Position numbers and translations under genes: made by a program. The notes beneath the pieces were generated by a model that saw only the letters and a list, made by a program, of their open reading frames with translations, ran no database searches and had not been told where the DNA came from. This document shows, piece by piece, positions 12,601 to 21,698 of a stretch of 64,000 nucleotides of DNA (its first letter is position 1; every line of letters begins with the position of its first letter). The stretch covers positions 28,002,936 to 28,066,935 of the forward strand of contig CM067343.1 in the NCBI GenBank assembly GCA_034190875.2, written 5' to 3'. The stretch is from Urechis unicinctus (lineage: Eukaryota; Annelida; Polychaeta; Xenopneusta; Urechidae).

Positions 12601-15146
12601 GATTGTCCATGGGGAATGATGTATCGTCAACAGCACACACCGCCGGGTGTACCACCAATGACACCCAATAAGCTCTCTCCCGTGGAAACACCGACCATGT
12701 TCTTGATAAGAAGTCACCAAAGAGACACAGTGATAATGCAGGAAGCAATTACTTATGTATGCGCCATGACATAGCCAAGTGGCGAATAAAAACAAATAGC
12801 TGAAAGTTTCAAAGCAAACGGTCAGCATCGAGATGGAAATATTGAGAAAAAGTGCAAGATAAGCAGTGTATGGTACAATATTTGTAGCCAGTCTCGTAGG
12901 GCAGCCAAGGAGAACTTGTAGCTGGCAGTCCAGGCATCCCACAGGGCGGGGGGTGCTATGTAATACCTTCAGAACTGTGCTGCGTGGGACGTGTCCTCGT
13001 GGAGAACTGTGAGAGGATCTACCCCGGTCCCAGGGTAGATAACACTCACTTCATCATCATAGTTATCTTCAAACTCATCATCATCATCATCATCTCTCTC
13101 CAGCTCCTCAAATTCTCCTGACTCAGTCGATGTCACGGCTGGTTGAGGGATAGTGGTAGGTCCCAGATCACCTGCTGTTAAGGACACGGGGGGCAGTGGG
13201 GGGTTGATACTGAGAAAACTGCTAGAGTTGGTAACAGTACGCGTTTTGCCCATTAAATTAATTCTTGAATGGTTAATAAGTAATGTTACGCAAATCAAAG
13301 AGTACGCTATGATATATCTTTGCAGCTATTTTAATGATATCATAACGGTCATCTGTCATCCCTGGTCATAACGGTTGTCCCATTCAAGCTGAATATAGCG
13401 CGAAACACTACACCCATGCCCCACCCCCACCCCCCAAGAACAAATCTCGTTGTGAAGTTATTTGAACCGAATCGCCGACATCAGTTCGTCTTACATGCAC
13501 CCATTAGTATTTTCAAAGCTTTATATCACGTTTGAAATTTCATCTTCGTTTCTATTGTTTTGTAGCCCGCTAAGTACCTCCGTTCTGATACTCTAGCATT
13601 CCTATAGAGTTCACGGAAGTGTTGGCGATACCTCCCTCAATTCATGACAGGAACTCAGTATCGTACAGTCAGCAAACACCAGTCATGAACACCTGACAGA
13701 AAAGCAATCACAGGTGTGGCCAGCTTCCTGTGGCGTATCGTATACCGCTTGCGGTAAGTACATCCGCTGGTGAGACCACCTGATACTTACTAATCTTACT
13801 CCGGTAAAACCCGAGTATCCGCCAAACGATCGAGAGTAATCCGAGTGCTTCCTAACACCGCACGCTCCCTTAGACGGCGGTTTGATAGAGTCTGTCACAT
13901 ATAATCAACAGCGATATATTTCCTAAATGTTTTCCACACAAGTCAGAGGCGACCACTGAGCAGTGCTATACACCAGCGCCCTAAGACCGTGACGGGCCTG
14001 TCGCTAGTCATTAGTTATGGAGACAACGGAAGGCAAGAGCCAATCTCGGACATGACCAGCGACCCATCCATCACTCACGCACCAATCATGATTTATGAGC
14101 GCAATCGAACGCCCCAGGCATCGACATCAAATCCTCGAACAACATGGTTTATAATTATAAGCAGAATTCGCCAGAAATGTGTAGGCTATATATAGCGCGT
14201 GGATGGTTTCTCAATCGACTTGAAAGCAGTAGAGCAGGTTTTGGACAGTAGCCCTCACATAGGGGATTCAGGAGAAGAAATAGAAGGCAGAAAAACATAC
14301 GACGTTTTTCCCTGCAACTGGGTCGACTAAAGTTGAAATTCGCTTTTAAAAACTACACTAGCATGCTGACTGGCTGCTTGTTTAGTGGCATGCGTCGATC
14401 AGCCAGCCTTCAATAGGAACAGCTGGCCGACTGGAGCGCCTGCTCGAACCGAGAACATGGTTAGAACGCAATAGAAAAGTTACAGGTGTGAAGGATGAGT
14501 GATTGTCAGGTGTACGACGAATCATACATCAAAGTAAACCTAGACAGGTGTCTAATCTCGTTGTCATCATACGTTGCTCTTTAGTGACGTCAGAGCGGGC
14601 CCAGCTGGCCACGCCCACCCCGTTACACCTTGACGAATCACGGTCACGTATGCCATCCTCTACTTATAAGAGAACGTCGTTAAACCATAATATCTATGAG
14701 AACAATATTTTCTCAGGCAAATACCCTGCATTCACGAAGAACCCTGTGAATAAACGAGTTCCCGGGGTTGTGTGTAACAGCGGAGAAAGAGCTAAGAGGC
14801 AACAGTTCCGCTAGATAAGTCGTGAAGCGAGCTCTCAGAGAAACGATTCAAACTACCGTAAACACTGACGGGAGTTCGCGCTGAAGAAGAGAAGAGAAGA
14901 AACGCGTTTAGAAAAACCAGGGTCAGTGAAACCCAGCAACACCAGTGACAGGAATAAAACGAAGAATGTCGGGGAAAACTCTTGGCAGTTAAAATTCTTG
15001 GTTTGCTGTTCATATTCATGTTTGACAGTCTCAATGAGAACAAATCCCATTCGTTCTGGAAACAAATCACACCGTGGGACCGTTTCCCAAACGCCCGGCG
15101 GTCAATGGTAAGTGTTGATGCGGCAACTGCTGAAAATATGACGGTT

Positions 15147-15196
<50 letters not shown>

Positions 15197-18100
15197 TTTA
15201 GTGATGCCAATGATAATGATGATGAAGACGACGATGATGGTGATGTTGAGGAGATACTTATCTCGATATTCCTGCGTGAAATGTGACGAGAATAATCAAA
15301 CACACGTTATGTAGGCCCTACTCCCCCCCCCCACCCAACCTCCGCATGCTGCGTTGATTAGCATCACTTCAATGTGTGTGGGCAACTTATACCTCCATCG
15401 CCACAACATGCCTTCCCAACATGACAACATGCCACTCCACCACGGCAACATTCCGCATCATCATGACAACGTGCCACCTCCTCATGACAACATGCCATCC
15501 CATCATGGCAACGTGCCACCTCATCATGGCAACATGCCACCCATCATGGCAACGTGCCACCCACCATGGCAACATTCCCTTCAAACATCATAACACCATG
15601 CCACCCGTATTATGTCAACACGCCCTTAACCGGCAACATGGACCTCATTGAGGCTACATGTACCCTATCACGTGACATCACCCTGTACCCCCCACACCGC
15701 GCCAAAAGAACACAAACGCTTCCCAGTCTCGACTCTGAAACAAAGTTGGTTTGTTACCATCGCCATCACGGTTCGTCTCACCTGATACAGCAGGCAGGAT
15801 GCTGGTATGTAACAGCATCAACAGCAGGTATCCTGGCACTTCCATTTCACTGTTGATTCAATTCCTCTAAAAACAAGTCACCTGCACTATAACGTGCGGT
15901 CAGTAGCCAATCCGAACTGAAGTAAGTGGATAGAGCTCACCGGCTTTATCACTGATCAAGAAAACTTGGACAACATCCGCGTATTATCCAGTGAAGGTGG
16001 ACGGATGTGGATGCTGCCGAACTGATGAATGACTGAATCACAGTGAAACAGAACCAGCACCAACTCCAAACAGACACTCGTCAATTCAGGAGCCGAGTGC
16101 TCTGTCAACTCGTTTCTAAATATCCACCCTCCTTTCTCCAATGACAGACGGGTTATTAGAGACGGCTGGCGTTGAGAGTATAATCCGATATATGCAAAGA
16201 AAACACTTGTCAGCTGGGTAATAGTGTAGTGATGTCGGCGTCTGAGGTATATCACACCATGTCGATAGAAGAGAACGGTTGACTGATGTCCGCGAGCCGG
16301 GGCATTCACTACCCCCACAGGTGGTTTACTGCCCGCACTCAGCCTCTTAATAGTTCAGCATTCCCCTAAAACAACTCGGGCTCACTTTCAACCTCCCGCT
16401 TTGCCCGCGTTGTACGTCGGACCAAGTGCCGGCCAGCTTGTTGATCAACAAACGGTCAATCGAGCCCCGCTTTGGACCAAGTCGCGTGGTAATTAGCCTA
16501 GAGATCGCGGGCTTACAAGTTGTCAAGTATCCTGTCTTTTCAGAGGAATATCGCTTGAATTCTGAGTGAAATACGGCTGGGTCACATGGCGCTGTAGACC
16601 GTTCACACACACACACACACACACACCAGTTTCCGCAGCCAGCCGCTTTTCAAGCACTGCCTCTGATGCGCCAAGTAAGCGCTCCGTATGCAACCTCAAT
16701 TCCCGCTGTCCGTCAGCCTGGGGTCGCGAGGAGAGGAGGCCGACCAGCTGGTCGCGGGGTGACCACGTTCGCCTTCCCTGACAAAACCTACCTGATAGGC
16801 CCCCACCGCTTCTTACGTCACTAATTATTCAAAACCTCGCGGCCAGCATCTTCATGTGTCCGGCGATGTACCCCTAGATTCTCTATCGATTTGAGGAAAA
16901 CAGCAGCTCGCCGGGTCCAGTCTCGCTATTGTATGGCAGTGCACGAGCCAGGCAATCACGTCTGTTATACAGAAGCCCGTTTGTGGCACTGGCAACCCGC
17001 CACTAAACACTGCACTCCTCCATCAACGTGCCATCAACCCAATTCTCACACAAAACCCGCTCAATTGACGGGATCTCAATAAGCCGAGAACGAACCGTCA
17101 TCGACTGCGGTCAACAGACACAGCTCGTGTCTGGCGTCAAACTCCGGCTTCATCCAATTCAATCTCAAAAAGGCATCCACGTCTGTACGCAGCATCAAGG
17201 CACCAGAAACAATAGTCTCGTTGCCAAAACAAACAACGCCGCGAGAGGGGAATATAAAAAAATCTATATCTGATGCGATGCTGCGCTTCTATAGTACGTC
17301 ATTGACGGCAGGTCACAGACGCGAGGAAAGAGTTAACCTGGAATGGAACCACCCGATGATGCCGGATTCGAATGGTACGTCAACGCTAACTGGCGATGCT
17401 TCACTAAGCGACCTTGGTTACCCGCGAGGTTACCATGACACTGTATTGTGACGGTTACACAAGCCGAGACTGAAGAAACATACTGTACACCAGCCCGGTC
17501 TGTCTTCATCATACAACAGCTTCAGTGGGACGGAACTCGATATCATGAACACGAGTACCGAGTGCCTAATTGTTCGTCACTCAGACCGCGTTTTTCTGGC
17601 CAATACCCTCACCCCCACCCAGCCAACGACCCCGCCAACACCCCCGATTTACCCCCAGCAGAGCCTTCCCAAGAAGTACCCAACCTGCTTCCTCTCTTGT
17701 CGAGACGTTTTTACCCCGACATGCACAGCAATATTTGTAGGTTTGCTCAGCTCACAATCCTCCCCAGAGCAAAACATTTCTTGTTTAACCAGAATTAGTC
17801 AGACTCCGTAGGCAGAGGAGGGAATGCAACTGTTAGCTAACAATAGGAGCGAGACGGGGGCAAAAAAAGTGAGCAGGACTCGGGCGGGGATTGAACACTT
17901 GTCGACGTTGGGTGTGTTGACGGGAAACAGAAGAAGACGAGGAAATGACAAGTGCTAGGTTACGCGAGGGAGCGCTGTGGGGGTTTGGGGGGGGGGGGGT
18001 GATGTGGGGGGTGTGGGAGAGAAGCCAATGCCGTGCGGACCTTATCATAGAATCACATCGGCAGTTGGATGCACTCAGCAGCAGCAGTCCATTTATGTCG

Positions 18101-21100
18101 TCCACATTATGTAAGTTCCCATTATCGTGTCGTCATTATAACGTACAATAAGACTTGGTGTTAAGTCGGGGATGGGGGGGGGGGTGGTGTGGGTCAGGGA
18201 TGGTTCCTTTTCTCCATTCAGTCCATCATCGCCAACTTCTGCAACACCGGGTACCCACAAGTCGCCCCGTCACTCCGACACCACCCACATGTCGCCCCGT
18301 CACCTTGACACCACCCACATGACGCCCCGTCACCCTGACATCAGCCACATGATGCCACGTCACCCTGACACCACCCACATGACGCCCCGTCCCCCTGACA
18401 CCACCCACATGACGCCCCGTCATCCTGACACCACCCACATGACGCCCCGTCACCCTGACACCACCCACATGACGCCCCGTCACCCTGACACCACCCACAT
18501 GACGCCCCGTCATCCTGACACCACCCACATGACGCCCCGTCACCCTGACACCACCCACATGACGCCCCGTCACCCTGACACCACCCACATGACGCCCCGT
18601 CACCCTGATACCACCCACATGACGCCACATCACCCTGACACTAGCAGGCAGCGCAAGAAGCGCCTGCTTTTACGACCCGGGCGCCAAGCTCCGTCCAAAA
18701 CACTTAGGTCGACGTCATTAATCACGTGACTGTCCACTTAAACCGGAAGCTGTCCGTTGTGAGACATGGTCTTCTTGTTATCTGTGCACTTGTGTGTATC
18801 GTGGCTGGGTGTTGAATCATGACTTGGTTACCTCCACACGGACAGGTTCCTACACAAAGGGCGACCCTCAACAAAGGTCTATACTAAAACCTCAATATGT
18901 TTAAAATTAGGACCCTTCCTTCGATTGCGCGCGCTAGCCACAACGATAAAACTCAACAAGGGTGGCTAGCGCCGAGGGGCTGTCTCAAAATAGATGAGAC
19001 AATGATGACAACCCAAGGCGAGGTTCTCCGCATTGAAACAGCTTTGAGACAATGAAACCCAAATGACGAGCTCCCCACCGAGAACCTCATTCCCAGCCTC
19101 CATGACCTTGGCCATCACCTTGTCGGTTATTTATGGCTGCGTCCGTCTCGGCTGGAAGCATTCAATCATAACGTCCCATCCCGGCCCAGTGTATGGCGGT
19201 GGGAAGCTCGTGAAACCCCTTCGCTTTTCAGAGGAAGAGGTCTGATGAGATCAATACAAAACGAACGTGGCCACATTCCCTACACGGCCCCCACCGACCA
19301 CGTCTTGGCTTTAGATATCGCGTGAACACACCAGAATGCCGTCACTTCCACAGAACCTTACGCAATGTGTGTTGGGACAATACAGGGTCAGTTTGTTACC
19401 ATGACAATCGAAATCGCGGGCACTACAATTTCCATCTCACGGTATTCCCGCGGAAGGTATACCTTCGTCGCCGGCACGACGATGCTATTAGCTGACTGAG
19501 TACGCGCCTGCTGTCGGCTGCAACCCGTGACGATGTGGTCATTGGTCAGAAGACAAATAAAGAATCACACTTCACTCGACTACGCGGCCTGTTTACCGGA
19601 AACGAGCGCGCGGTATTCAAGCTGAAATCTCTCAATCGTTGTGAGTCCAGGTGCAACATTAGCTAGCTGGCGACGTTATGATAACAACGTCTGAATGAGG
19701 TAGCCAGCTACATAGGAGCGCATTAATGACGTCTCCGTGGCAATGAGGTAACTCTGGAAAAGAGGTATTGAGGTTAGTTATTGTGGCAACAGGTGGGCAG
19801 CCTCACGCCCCGCCGAAGGCTGCTGCTGCTGCTGCTTGTAAAGCGGAAACTGATGCTGTAAGATGCCTTCATCAGCTGCTGCTGATGAGGCTGCACGCCA
19901 TTCAGGTAATTGGCGTGTACTTTAATTGGAAGTCTCAACTAACGATTGATGCTGCCTTCTGGCGGTCACACTCGCTGTTATCTCGGCAACACCAGGGCCC
20001 GTGTGAAAGAGGAACTGCTTGACCAGCGATTACCGGCAACGTAACCACCTGTAATCACCCGTGAGTCGGCTTTGGAATGCTGACTGTTTCAGTAGTAACA
20101 TGTGGATCTGGTACGCAGCAATTGCATTTGGCTCAAGTTCGCTTTTTACCAAAGTATACACTTATCAGCTGATGCCGATCTTGTTGTATCAACTTTATCA
20201 TCTTGAGAAAATGCCGTTAGAAAACGATTAAACGTTAGCAGCGGTCGTCACGGCGCGCCGGTGTCTGAATGGGGTCCGTTATGATGAATACGACCTAGCC
20301 ACAGAGCCCCATCGGTAATACGCCATTAACCCACCACGGTTTGCCCACCACAGGCACGTGGATGGTGAGTTTACTTAAGCACCACTTTACAGCCCGCCAT
20401 ATTAAAACCAACTCCACGTGGAGGAGCACAATGAACGATGACAAGTTTCCTTCATACCATCTGGCTGGCCCGTCCAATCATCCTATTGTCCGCTGACCCC
20501 TGGTCACTTATACACTGACCACCAACCAACACAACGCCACACAGGGAATCTATTCATGTGTTTATTGAATAAAAACTCGAGGGTAACTCCATTGATGACG
20601 TTGAGGGAGGCGAATCTGGGCGCCCTCCATTCAGTCAGCAGTCATGTTTAGCGGTAAAGAGGGCACGGGCCATTAGTAAAGCCATTGCATTAAGTGAGCT
20701 GGGTCCGATAGCAGAGTTTATAATGCGGCCAGGTGCGTGAAGCGTCTGGCAGGGGAGTGAGATGTGAGAGTGATGGCGGGGAAGTCGACGGGGTGTGGGT
20801 GATGTCCGGGCTATCTGTCCCAAGGGCGGAAGTGGAGGTGATTGCCAGTGCACAGTGCGCTATCGACAAAGATAATGCCCTACATGGTACCTCAACATGA
20901 GGTCCAAAACACATCACACGACCACAGTTGATGGTTCCTATACAATAAAGTATTGAGCTTCCCCACCCCGAGTAGATTCATATAAATTCTTATGTATAGT
21001 TAACTAATAGCTGATGGCGTTGTACCCGAGACATCTTAACCTGGCGATAACTCAGTCAACAGCATTCCATCGTGAACGAGGAAGTCTTACATAATGGGTT

Positions 21101-21696
21101 CCTCATACGGATGAATTATTCCTTACCAGCATCGATCGAACCTACCAATGTTTTGTTGAACCATAACCCAGTAGCCGACTACGATGGCTGAGTTTAGTGA
21201 AGTATTCCTTAAAAAAGCTCATAAATGCTTTCGAACAATATACCATTTGACCAATCTTAGGTAGCGAATAGCAAAAAAAATAAAATCGTTGGATTATTGA
21301 TATATAACACTAAGCAAGTAATCTGCAAAGGTAACAACGTCGAGACAACATTTCTGATCCCGTCCGAGTTGGAGGCTGAAACCGCGCCGCTAGTCGGAAC
21401 GTTATGATGGCTATTATTACAAGAGATTCCAAATCCTAACGTTATGACTTTTTACAACATTATGACACAAAATACATGAAAAAAACTCTATGACGACGTC
21501 GGTCGGCTCGTTGAGTAACTGACCTCCAAAACTAAGGTCAAGTTCATATTACTCCTATGTCACCCCAACAAATGCGTAGAGCCAAGGGTGAGTTGACATG
21601 GAAAGACAACACTGCGAATTGCCTACCTGTTTTTTCGGCACTTTCCGCTAAACACCCGGCTGCTATGAGCAGGAGGACGAGGAGGTTGACGGACAT
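569..21696 (-). CDS. Nrg: Neuroglian/L1CAM-family cell-adhesion receptor, 5' part of gene
   Basis: This is a single-pass membrane adhesion receptor of the L1 family. Family members bind homophilically through an Ig1-4 horseshoe and anchor to ankyrin through the cytoplasmic tail. Thirteen exon positions on the minus strand, two of them with duplicate exons, give 732 codons: signal peptide (residues 1 to about 20), Ig1 (Cys49, Cys100), Ig2 (Cys144, Cys204), Ig3, Ig4, Ig5, Ig6, FnIII-1 and the start of FnIII-2. Hallmarks are LMSFTKKEVQVHRPTIGSAL in Ig2, RDNGTYECYALNKFG in Ig5, and EYRVYYNTSF and LSPWAIYTFHVRAVN in FnIII-1, all close to insect neuroglian as I recall it. CDS segments (isoform 2a/5a): 21696-21627, 10242-10140, 9169-8985, 8792-8610, 8275-8138, 5113-5011, 4803-4610, 3711-3580, 3426-3283, 2355-2165, 1960-1870, 1458-1168, 939-569. 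All phases close without a stop. FnIII 3-5, the membrane helix and the FIGQY-type tail would lie beyond position 1. The family assignment is secure; orthology to a given L1 paralog is not tested. Confidence 0.95.
1168..1458 (-). CDS. Nrg: Exon 12: Ig6
   Basis: The borders are CTCCCTTTCAG|AG and GTTAAAG|GTCGGC (non-consensus after GT); 291 nt, phase 1 to phase 1. The exon encodes the whole sixth Ig domain: RTTLHVRPRSQTVNAGVDV, then VFRCNASTDPNEADHLTYTW, then KMVKASDTAVYTCLASNN, then LDEASHDATLTVK. A 25-bp tandem repeat begins 32 bp upstream of the acceptor in the transcript. Confidence 0.94.
1491..1637. repeat. 25-bp minisatellite
   Basis: About six copies of a unit containing GATGAAGGCAACATGACGT, in the intron just upstream (in the transcript) of the Ig6 acceptor. 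An apparent 5' extension of the Ig6 open frame into this array is not coding. Confidence 0.9.
1870..1960 (-). CDS. Nrg: Exon 11: Ig5 C-terminal part
   Basis: The borders are TTGTTTAACAG|GCG and GTTAGGG|GTGAGT; 91 nt, phase 0 to phase 1. It encodes AVSLRDNGTYECYALNKFG, then DAKTSGSLVVR. This small exon completes the Ig5 cysteine pair and matches the insect sequence YTCYAQNKFG in position and spacing. Confidence 0.95.
2165..2355 (-). CDS. Nrg: Exon 10: Ig5 N-terminal part
   Basis: The borders are TTATTTTCAG|CT and ATAAAG|GTAACG; 191 nt, phase 1 to phase 0. It encodes EPPSFIKVPAPITKAAST, then DATLECEVFGAPDPVITWKR, then a stretch ending LGHLTIK. Cysteine, GxPxPxxxW and L-I-K are all in place for an I-set Ig domain. 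Confidence 0.94.
2631..2849. mobile_element. MITE-like inverted-repeat element, copy 1
   Basis: About 219 bp with terminal inverted repeats: the left end reads GGGGGGGCACTT and the right end AAGTGCCCCCCC. An 8-bp direct repeat CCATACTC flanks it (2623-2630 and 2850-2857) and looks like a target-site duplication. The interior shares CACTTAAGT, TAGAGGTAGTA and GCCATTTT-ACCTTGTA with the copy at 43.1 kb. There is no coding capacity, so it would be non-autonomous. It sits in the intron between the two Ig5/Ig4 exon pairs. Confidence 0.75.
3283..3426 (-). CDS. Nrg: Exon 9: Ig4 C-terminal half
   Basis: The borders are TACGTGTACAG|AT and GTCATGG|GTACGT; 144 nt, phase 1 to phase 1. It encodes VPADPRRIVTETTLTFVH, then LTQSDATVIQCNASNQHG, then YDYRNAYLNVM. 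This closely parallels the insect neuroglian Ig4 end, where NATNSLGYVYKDVYLNV stands at the same place. Confidence 0.93.
3580..3711 (-). CDS. Nrg: Exon 8: Ig4 N-terminal half
   Basis: The borders are CATTGTGTAG|CC and ATAGAAA|GTCAGT; 132 nt, phase 1 to phase 1. It encodes MPFLIDGPHNVRSSEEEN, then ATFTCSAGGVPKPNLQWY, then IGGVPIE. The exon carries the first Ig4 cysteine, the GxPxPxxxW motif and one NAT sequon. It is too short to appear as a long open frame and was found by following the phase. Confidence 0.93.
3712..4609. other. Neuroglian intron 7, no other feature
   Basis: AT-rich intron between Ig3 and Ig4 exons. No open frame, repeat or RNA gene was recognised. A CTCF-like core (GCCAGGGGGC on the minus strand, about 4583-4594) lies just inside the donor of exon 7, but it departs from the consensus at two core positions. 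Confidence 0.6.
4610..4803 (-). CDS. Nrg: Exon 7: Ig3 C-terminal half
   Basis: The acceptor GGCTGTATCAG|T joins TA|T to give IFSGY-PTPDVRWHR, the expected Ig3 continuation. The donor is GTGGAGT|GTAAGT; 194 nt, phase 2 to phase 1. The exon encodes NMELVIHNVEIGDAGKYEC, then LATNGPGQQPVKRTIEVRV. The open frame runs on upstream of the acceptor but loses Ig similarity there. Confidence 0.92.
5011..5113 (-). CDS. Nrg: Exon 6: Ig3 N-terminal half
   Basis: The borders are GTGGATCCAG|AT and TCGGGATA|GTGAGT; 103 nt, phase 1 to phase 2. It encodes DTPSNQLAKYEW, then SSEDFPVVVSGG, then LLKMKCIFSG with the first Ig3 cysteine. The acceptor has a poor pyrimidine tract, but its phase fits exons 5a, 5b and 7. 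The intron upstream in the transcript is 2.5 kb. Confidence 0.88.
6322..6628. repeat. 27-bp minisatellite
   Basis: About 11 copies of a unit containing CCATCCACTCCATCAACAGA, some truncated. The period is divisible by three, so several frames stay open and give histidine/serine-rich translations with no protein-like features. Confidence 0.92.
7179..7310 (+). pseudogene. Ig-domain fragment, Dpr/DIP/lachesin-like, broken
   Basis: In one + strand frame the sequence reads FRDEGSYECQAEPMMSDTI, then a TAG stop (7242-7244), then VITTLQPQIHIHIPGDSIT. The D-E-G-x-Y-E-C-Q-x...E-P-x-M-S stretch followed by x-H-I-P is the usual end of the first Ig domain in neuronal Ig-superfamily members of the Dpr, DIP, lachesin or neurotrimin kind. 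It is antisense to neuroglian and does not match any neuroglian Ig, so it is not a piece of the host gene. The internal stop and lack of flanking exon signals suggest a relic. Chance similarity of a short stretch cannot be excluded. Confidence 0.4.
7647..7787 (-). CDS. Nrg: Exon 5b: Ig2 C-terminal half, version b
   Basis: The borders are CACTTTGGATAG|GG and ATGGGAG|GTATGT; 141 nt, phase 1 to phase 1. It encodes NLYIANIKAEDQLTSPTS, then TYVCIVENTVINGLMQGD, then NQKIMVSAMG. All Ig2 core positions seen in 5a are kept (NLY, A, Y-C-V, N, G-D, KI), but most surface positions differ. Inclusion of both 5a and 5b would keep the frame but would put two copies of the same half domain in a row, so exclusive use is the sensible reading. 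Confidence 0.87.
8138..8275 (-). CDS. Nrg: Exon 5a: Ig2 C-terminal half, version a
   Basis: The borders are GTCTGTCTCTAG|GC and GTCCCAG|GTAGTC (a weak donor); 138 nt, phase 1 to phase 1. It encodes NLYFAHVEMDDGSSDIEG, then HVYSCVVRNQVLRSYVVG, then DDHKILPVP, carrying the second Ig2 cysteine (residue 204). The pattern NLYxAxV...Y-C-V...N...G-DxKI is the family signature of this half domain. Exon 5b, 350 bp further on, has the same role and phase. Confidence 0.87.
8610..8792 (-). CDS. Nrg: Exon 4: Ig2 N-terminal half
   Basis: The borders are TGTTTTGCAG|TA and TACAGTG|GTACGT; 183 nt, phase 1 to phase 1. It encodes LMSFTKKEVQVHRPTIGSAL then RLKCEPPMSYPSGSIYWG, which is the most diagnostic L1/neuroglian stretch in the window. 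It ends DARVTTDYSG and continues into one of two duplicated exons that complete Ig2. Confidence 0.95.
8985..9169 (-). CDS. Nrg: Exon 3: Ig1 C-terminal half
   Basis: The borders are TTTCCTATCAG|A and GCGGGCAG|GTGAGT; 185 nt, phase 2 in and phase 1 out. It encodes YWWEKDGVKFNISDYSNF, then GTITIKQPGEQDEGVYQC, then FAHNMLGTAVSQKT. This supplies the Ig1 core tryptophans, the second cysteine (residue 100) in the classic D-G-YQC context, and one NIS glycosylation sequon. Only one copy is seen, so both versions of exon 2 must join to it. Confidence 0.93.
9525..9615. repeat. (TA)n(TG)n compound microsatellite
   Basis: About 20 TA units followed by about 22 TG units, in the intron between exon 2b and exon 3. 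Confidence 0.97.
9794..9905 (-). CDS. Nrg: Exon 2b: Ig1 N-terminal half, version b
   Basis: The borders are GATTTAG|TG and CCCAG|GTGAGG. The exon is 112 nt, phase 1 in and phase 2 out, exactly like exon 2a. It encodes KTPPQFVRTAATEVAF, then QENQDFEVK, then LLCEATGSPVP with the conserved Ig cysteine. It is three codons longer than 2a and open throughout, with good splice sites, so it looks functional and not like a dead duplicate. It would replace the first strands of Ig1, the tip of the L1 horseshoe. Confidence 0.85.
9906..10139 (-). other. Intron between exons 2a and 2b
   Basis: 234 bp, strongly A-rich on the plus strand, so the transcript is T-rich and gives exon 2b a long pyrimidine tract. 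It is far too long for simple steric blocking of double inclusion, so exclusive use must come from another mechanism or from decay of the frameshifted product. A perfect CTCF core match lies 5 bases inside the exon 2a donor. Confidence 0.8.
10119..10133 (+). promoter_or_regulatory. CTCF-like core motif
   Basis: CCAGTAGAGGGCAGC fits the widely used CTCF core CCASYAGRKGGC and its RSY extension at every position. It begins five bases downstream (in the transcript) of the first intron base of exon 2a. In vertebrates CTCF bound downstream of a weak exon can slow polymerase and favour inclusion. That role here is inference. Confidence 0.4.
10140..10242 (-). CDS. Nrg: Exon 2a: Ig1 N-terminal half, version a
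   Basis: The borders are TATTTCAG|CG and CCTGA|GTAAGT. The exon is 103 nt, entering in phase 1 and leaving in phase 2. It encodes KNPPQIVQQPRKEQAF, then an acidic stretch, then LICEARGNPAP with the first Ig1 cysteine (residue 49). A second exon with the same role and phases lies 234 bp downstream in the transcript (9794-9905). Because 103 and 112 are both 1 mod 3, inclusion of both would shift the frame, so one is chosen per transcript. Beyond the K-PPQ start and the CEA-G-P-P end, the two differ at most positions. Confidence 0.88.
10356..10439 (+). other. Strong 33-bp-stem hairpin (possible pre-miRNA or foldback element)
   Basis: The arms 10356-10388 and 10407-10439 pair over 33 positions with two mismatches (10378/10417 and 10382/10413) and an 18-nt loop. 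Two of the pairs are G-U type when the plus strand is transcribed but become C-A mismatches on the minus strand, so a plus-strand RNA folds better. Length, loop and stem are in the range of an animal pre-miRNA. A short foldback transposon is equally possible. It lies 114 bp upstream of exon 2a in the host intron, antisense if plus-transcribed. Confidence 0.45.
12969..13174 (-). other. Possible acidic alternative exon in intron 1
   Basis: The minus strand has a good pyrimidine tract and tandem acceptors (TTAACAG|CAG|GT), followed by an open stretch: GDLGPTTIPQPAVTSTES, GEFEELERDDDDDDEFED, NYDDEVSVIYPG, ending at TGA 12969-12971. The phase fits exon 1 (EKT-AGDLGP). A strong donor GAA|GTGAGT at 13049 lies inside but leaves phase 0, which does not fit exon 2a or 2b. 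If used to the stop, the product would be a short secreted acidic peptide. The poly-Asp run comes from a GAT microsatellite, so the whole thing may be chance. Confidence 0.25.
15145..15193. repeat. (GAT)n microsatellite with (GGT)n tail
   Basis: About 12 ATG/GAT triplets followed by five GTG triplets, in intron 1. Confidence 0.95.
15400..15598. repeat. 21-bp minisatellite
   Basis: About nine diverged copies of a unit containing CATCATGGCAACGTGCCAC. Intronic and non-coding in appearance. Confidence 0.88.
16604..16626. repeat. (CA)n microsatellite
   Basis: Eleven CA units in intron 1. Confidence 0.93.
18250..18650. repeat. 30-bp minisatellite
   Basis: About 13 copies of a very regular unit containing CACCACCCACATGACGCCCC. 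Because the period is 30, long frames stay open on both strands (Thr-His-Met-Thr-Pro-Arg repeats), but nothing else suggests coding. Confidence 0.95.
21627..21696 (-). CDS. Nrg: Exon 1: start codon and signal peptide
   Basis: The exon gives 23 codons plus one base. It begins MSVNLLVLLLIAAGCLA, a hydrophobic leader with a likely cleavage after GCLA, followed by the charged ESAEKT. The start codon has A at -3 (CAACATGT), a good initiation context. The exon ends ACAG|GTAGGC in phase 1, which joins in frame to either Ig1 exon, giving EKT-AKNPPQ or EKT-VKTPPQ. Its reading frame, its hydrophobic core and its phase match to both downstream exons support it. There may be non-coding 5' exons further out. 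The 217 bases just upstream are a 35-bp tandem repeat. Confidence 0.85.
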
Positions 21697-21698
21697 GT

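Larger units (their letters stand above)
10243..21626. other. Neuroglian intron 1 (11.4 kb)
   Basis: This is the long first intron between the signal-peptide exon and the alternative Ig1 exons. Entries below describe a hairpin at 10.36 kb, a possible acidic exon at 13.1 kb, and repeats at 15.1, 15.4, 16.6 and 18.2 kb. The rest (10.44-12.9, 13.2-15.1, 15.6-18.2 and 18.7-21.6 kb) shows no Ig-like or other recognisable coding exon. No third copy of exon 2 was seen by eye. Confidence 0.6.

Noticed and set aside
12523-12942. 139-residue minus open frame next to the acidic candidate exon
   Set aside because: No recognisable domain, several overlapping frames of similar size and no convincing splice links.
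18172-18729. 185-residue plus frame and two minus frames over 18.2-18.7 kb
   Set aside because: These are products of the 30-bp minisatellite; open on both strands because 30 is a multiple of three.
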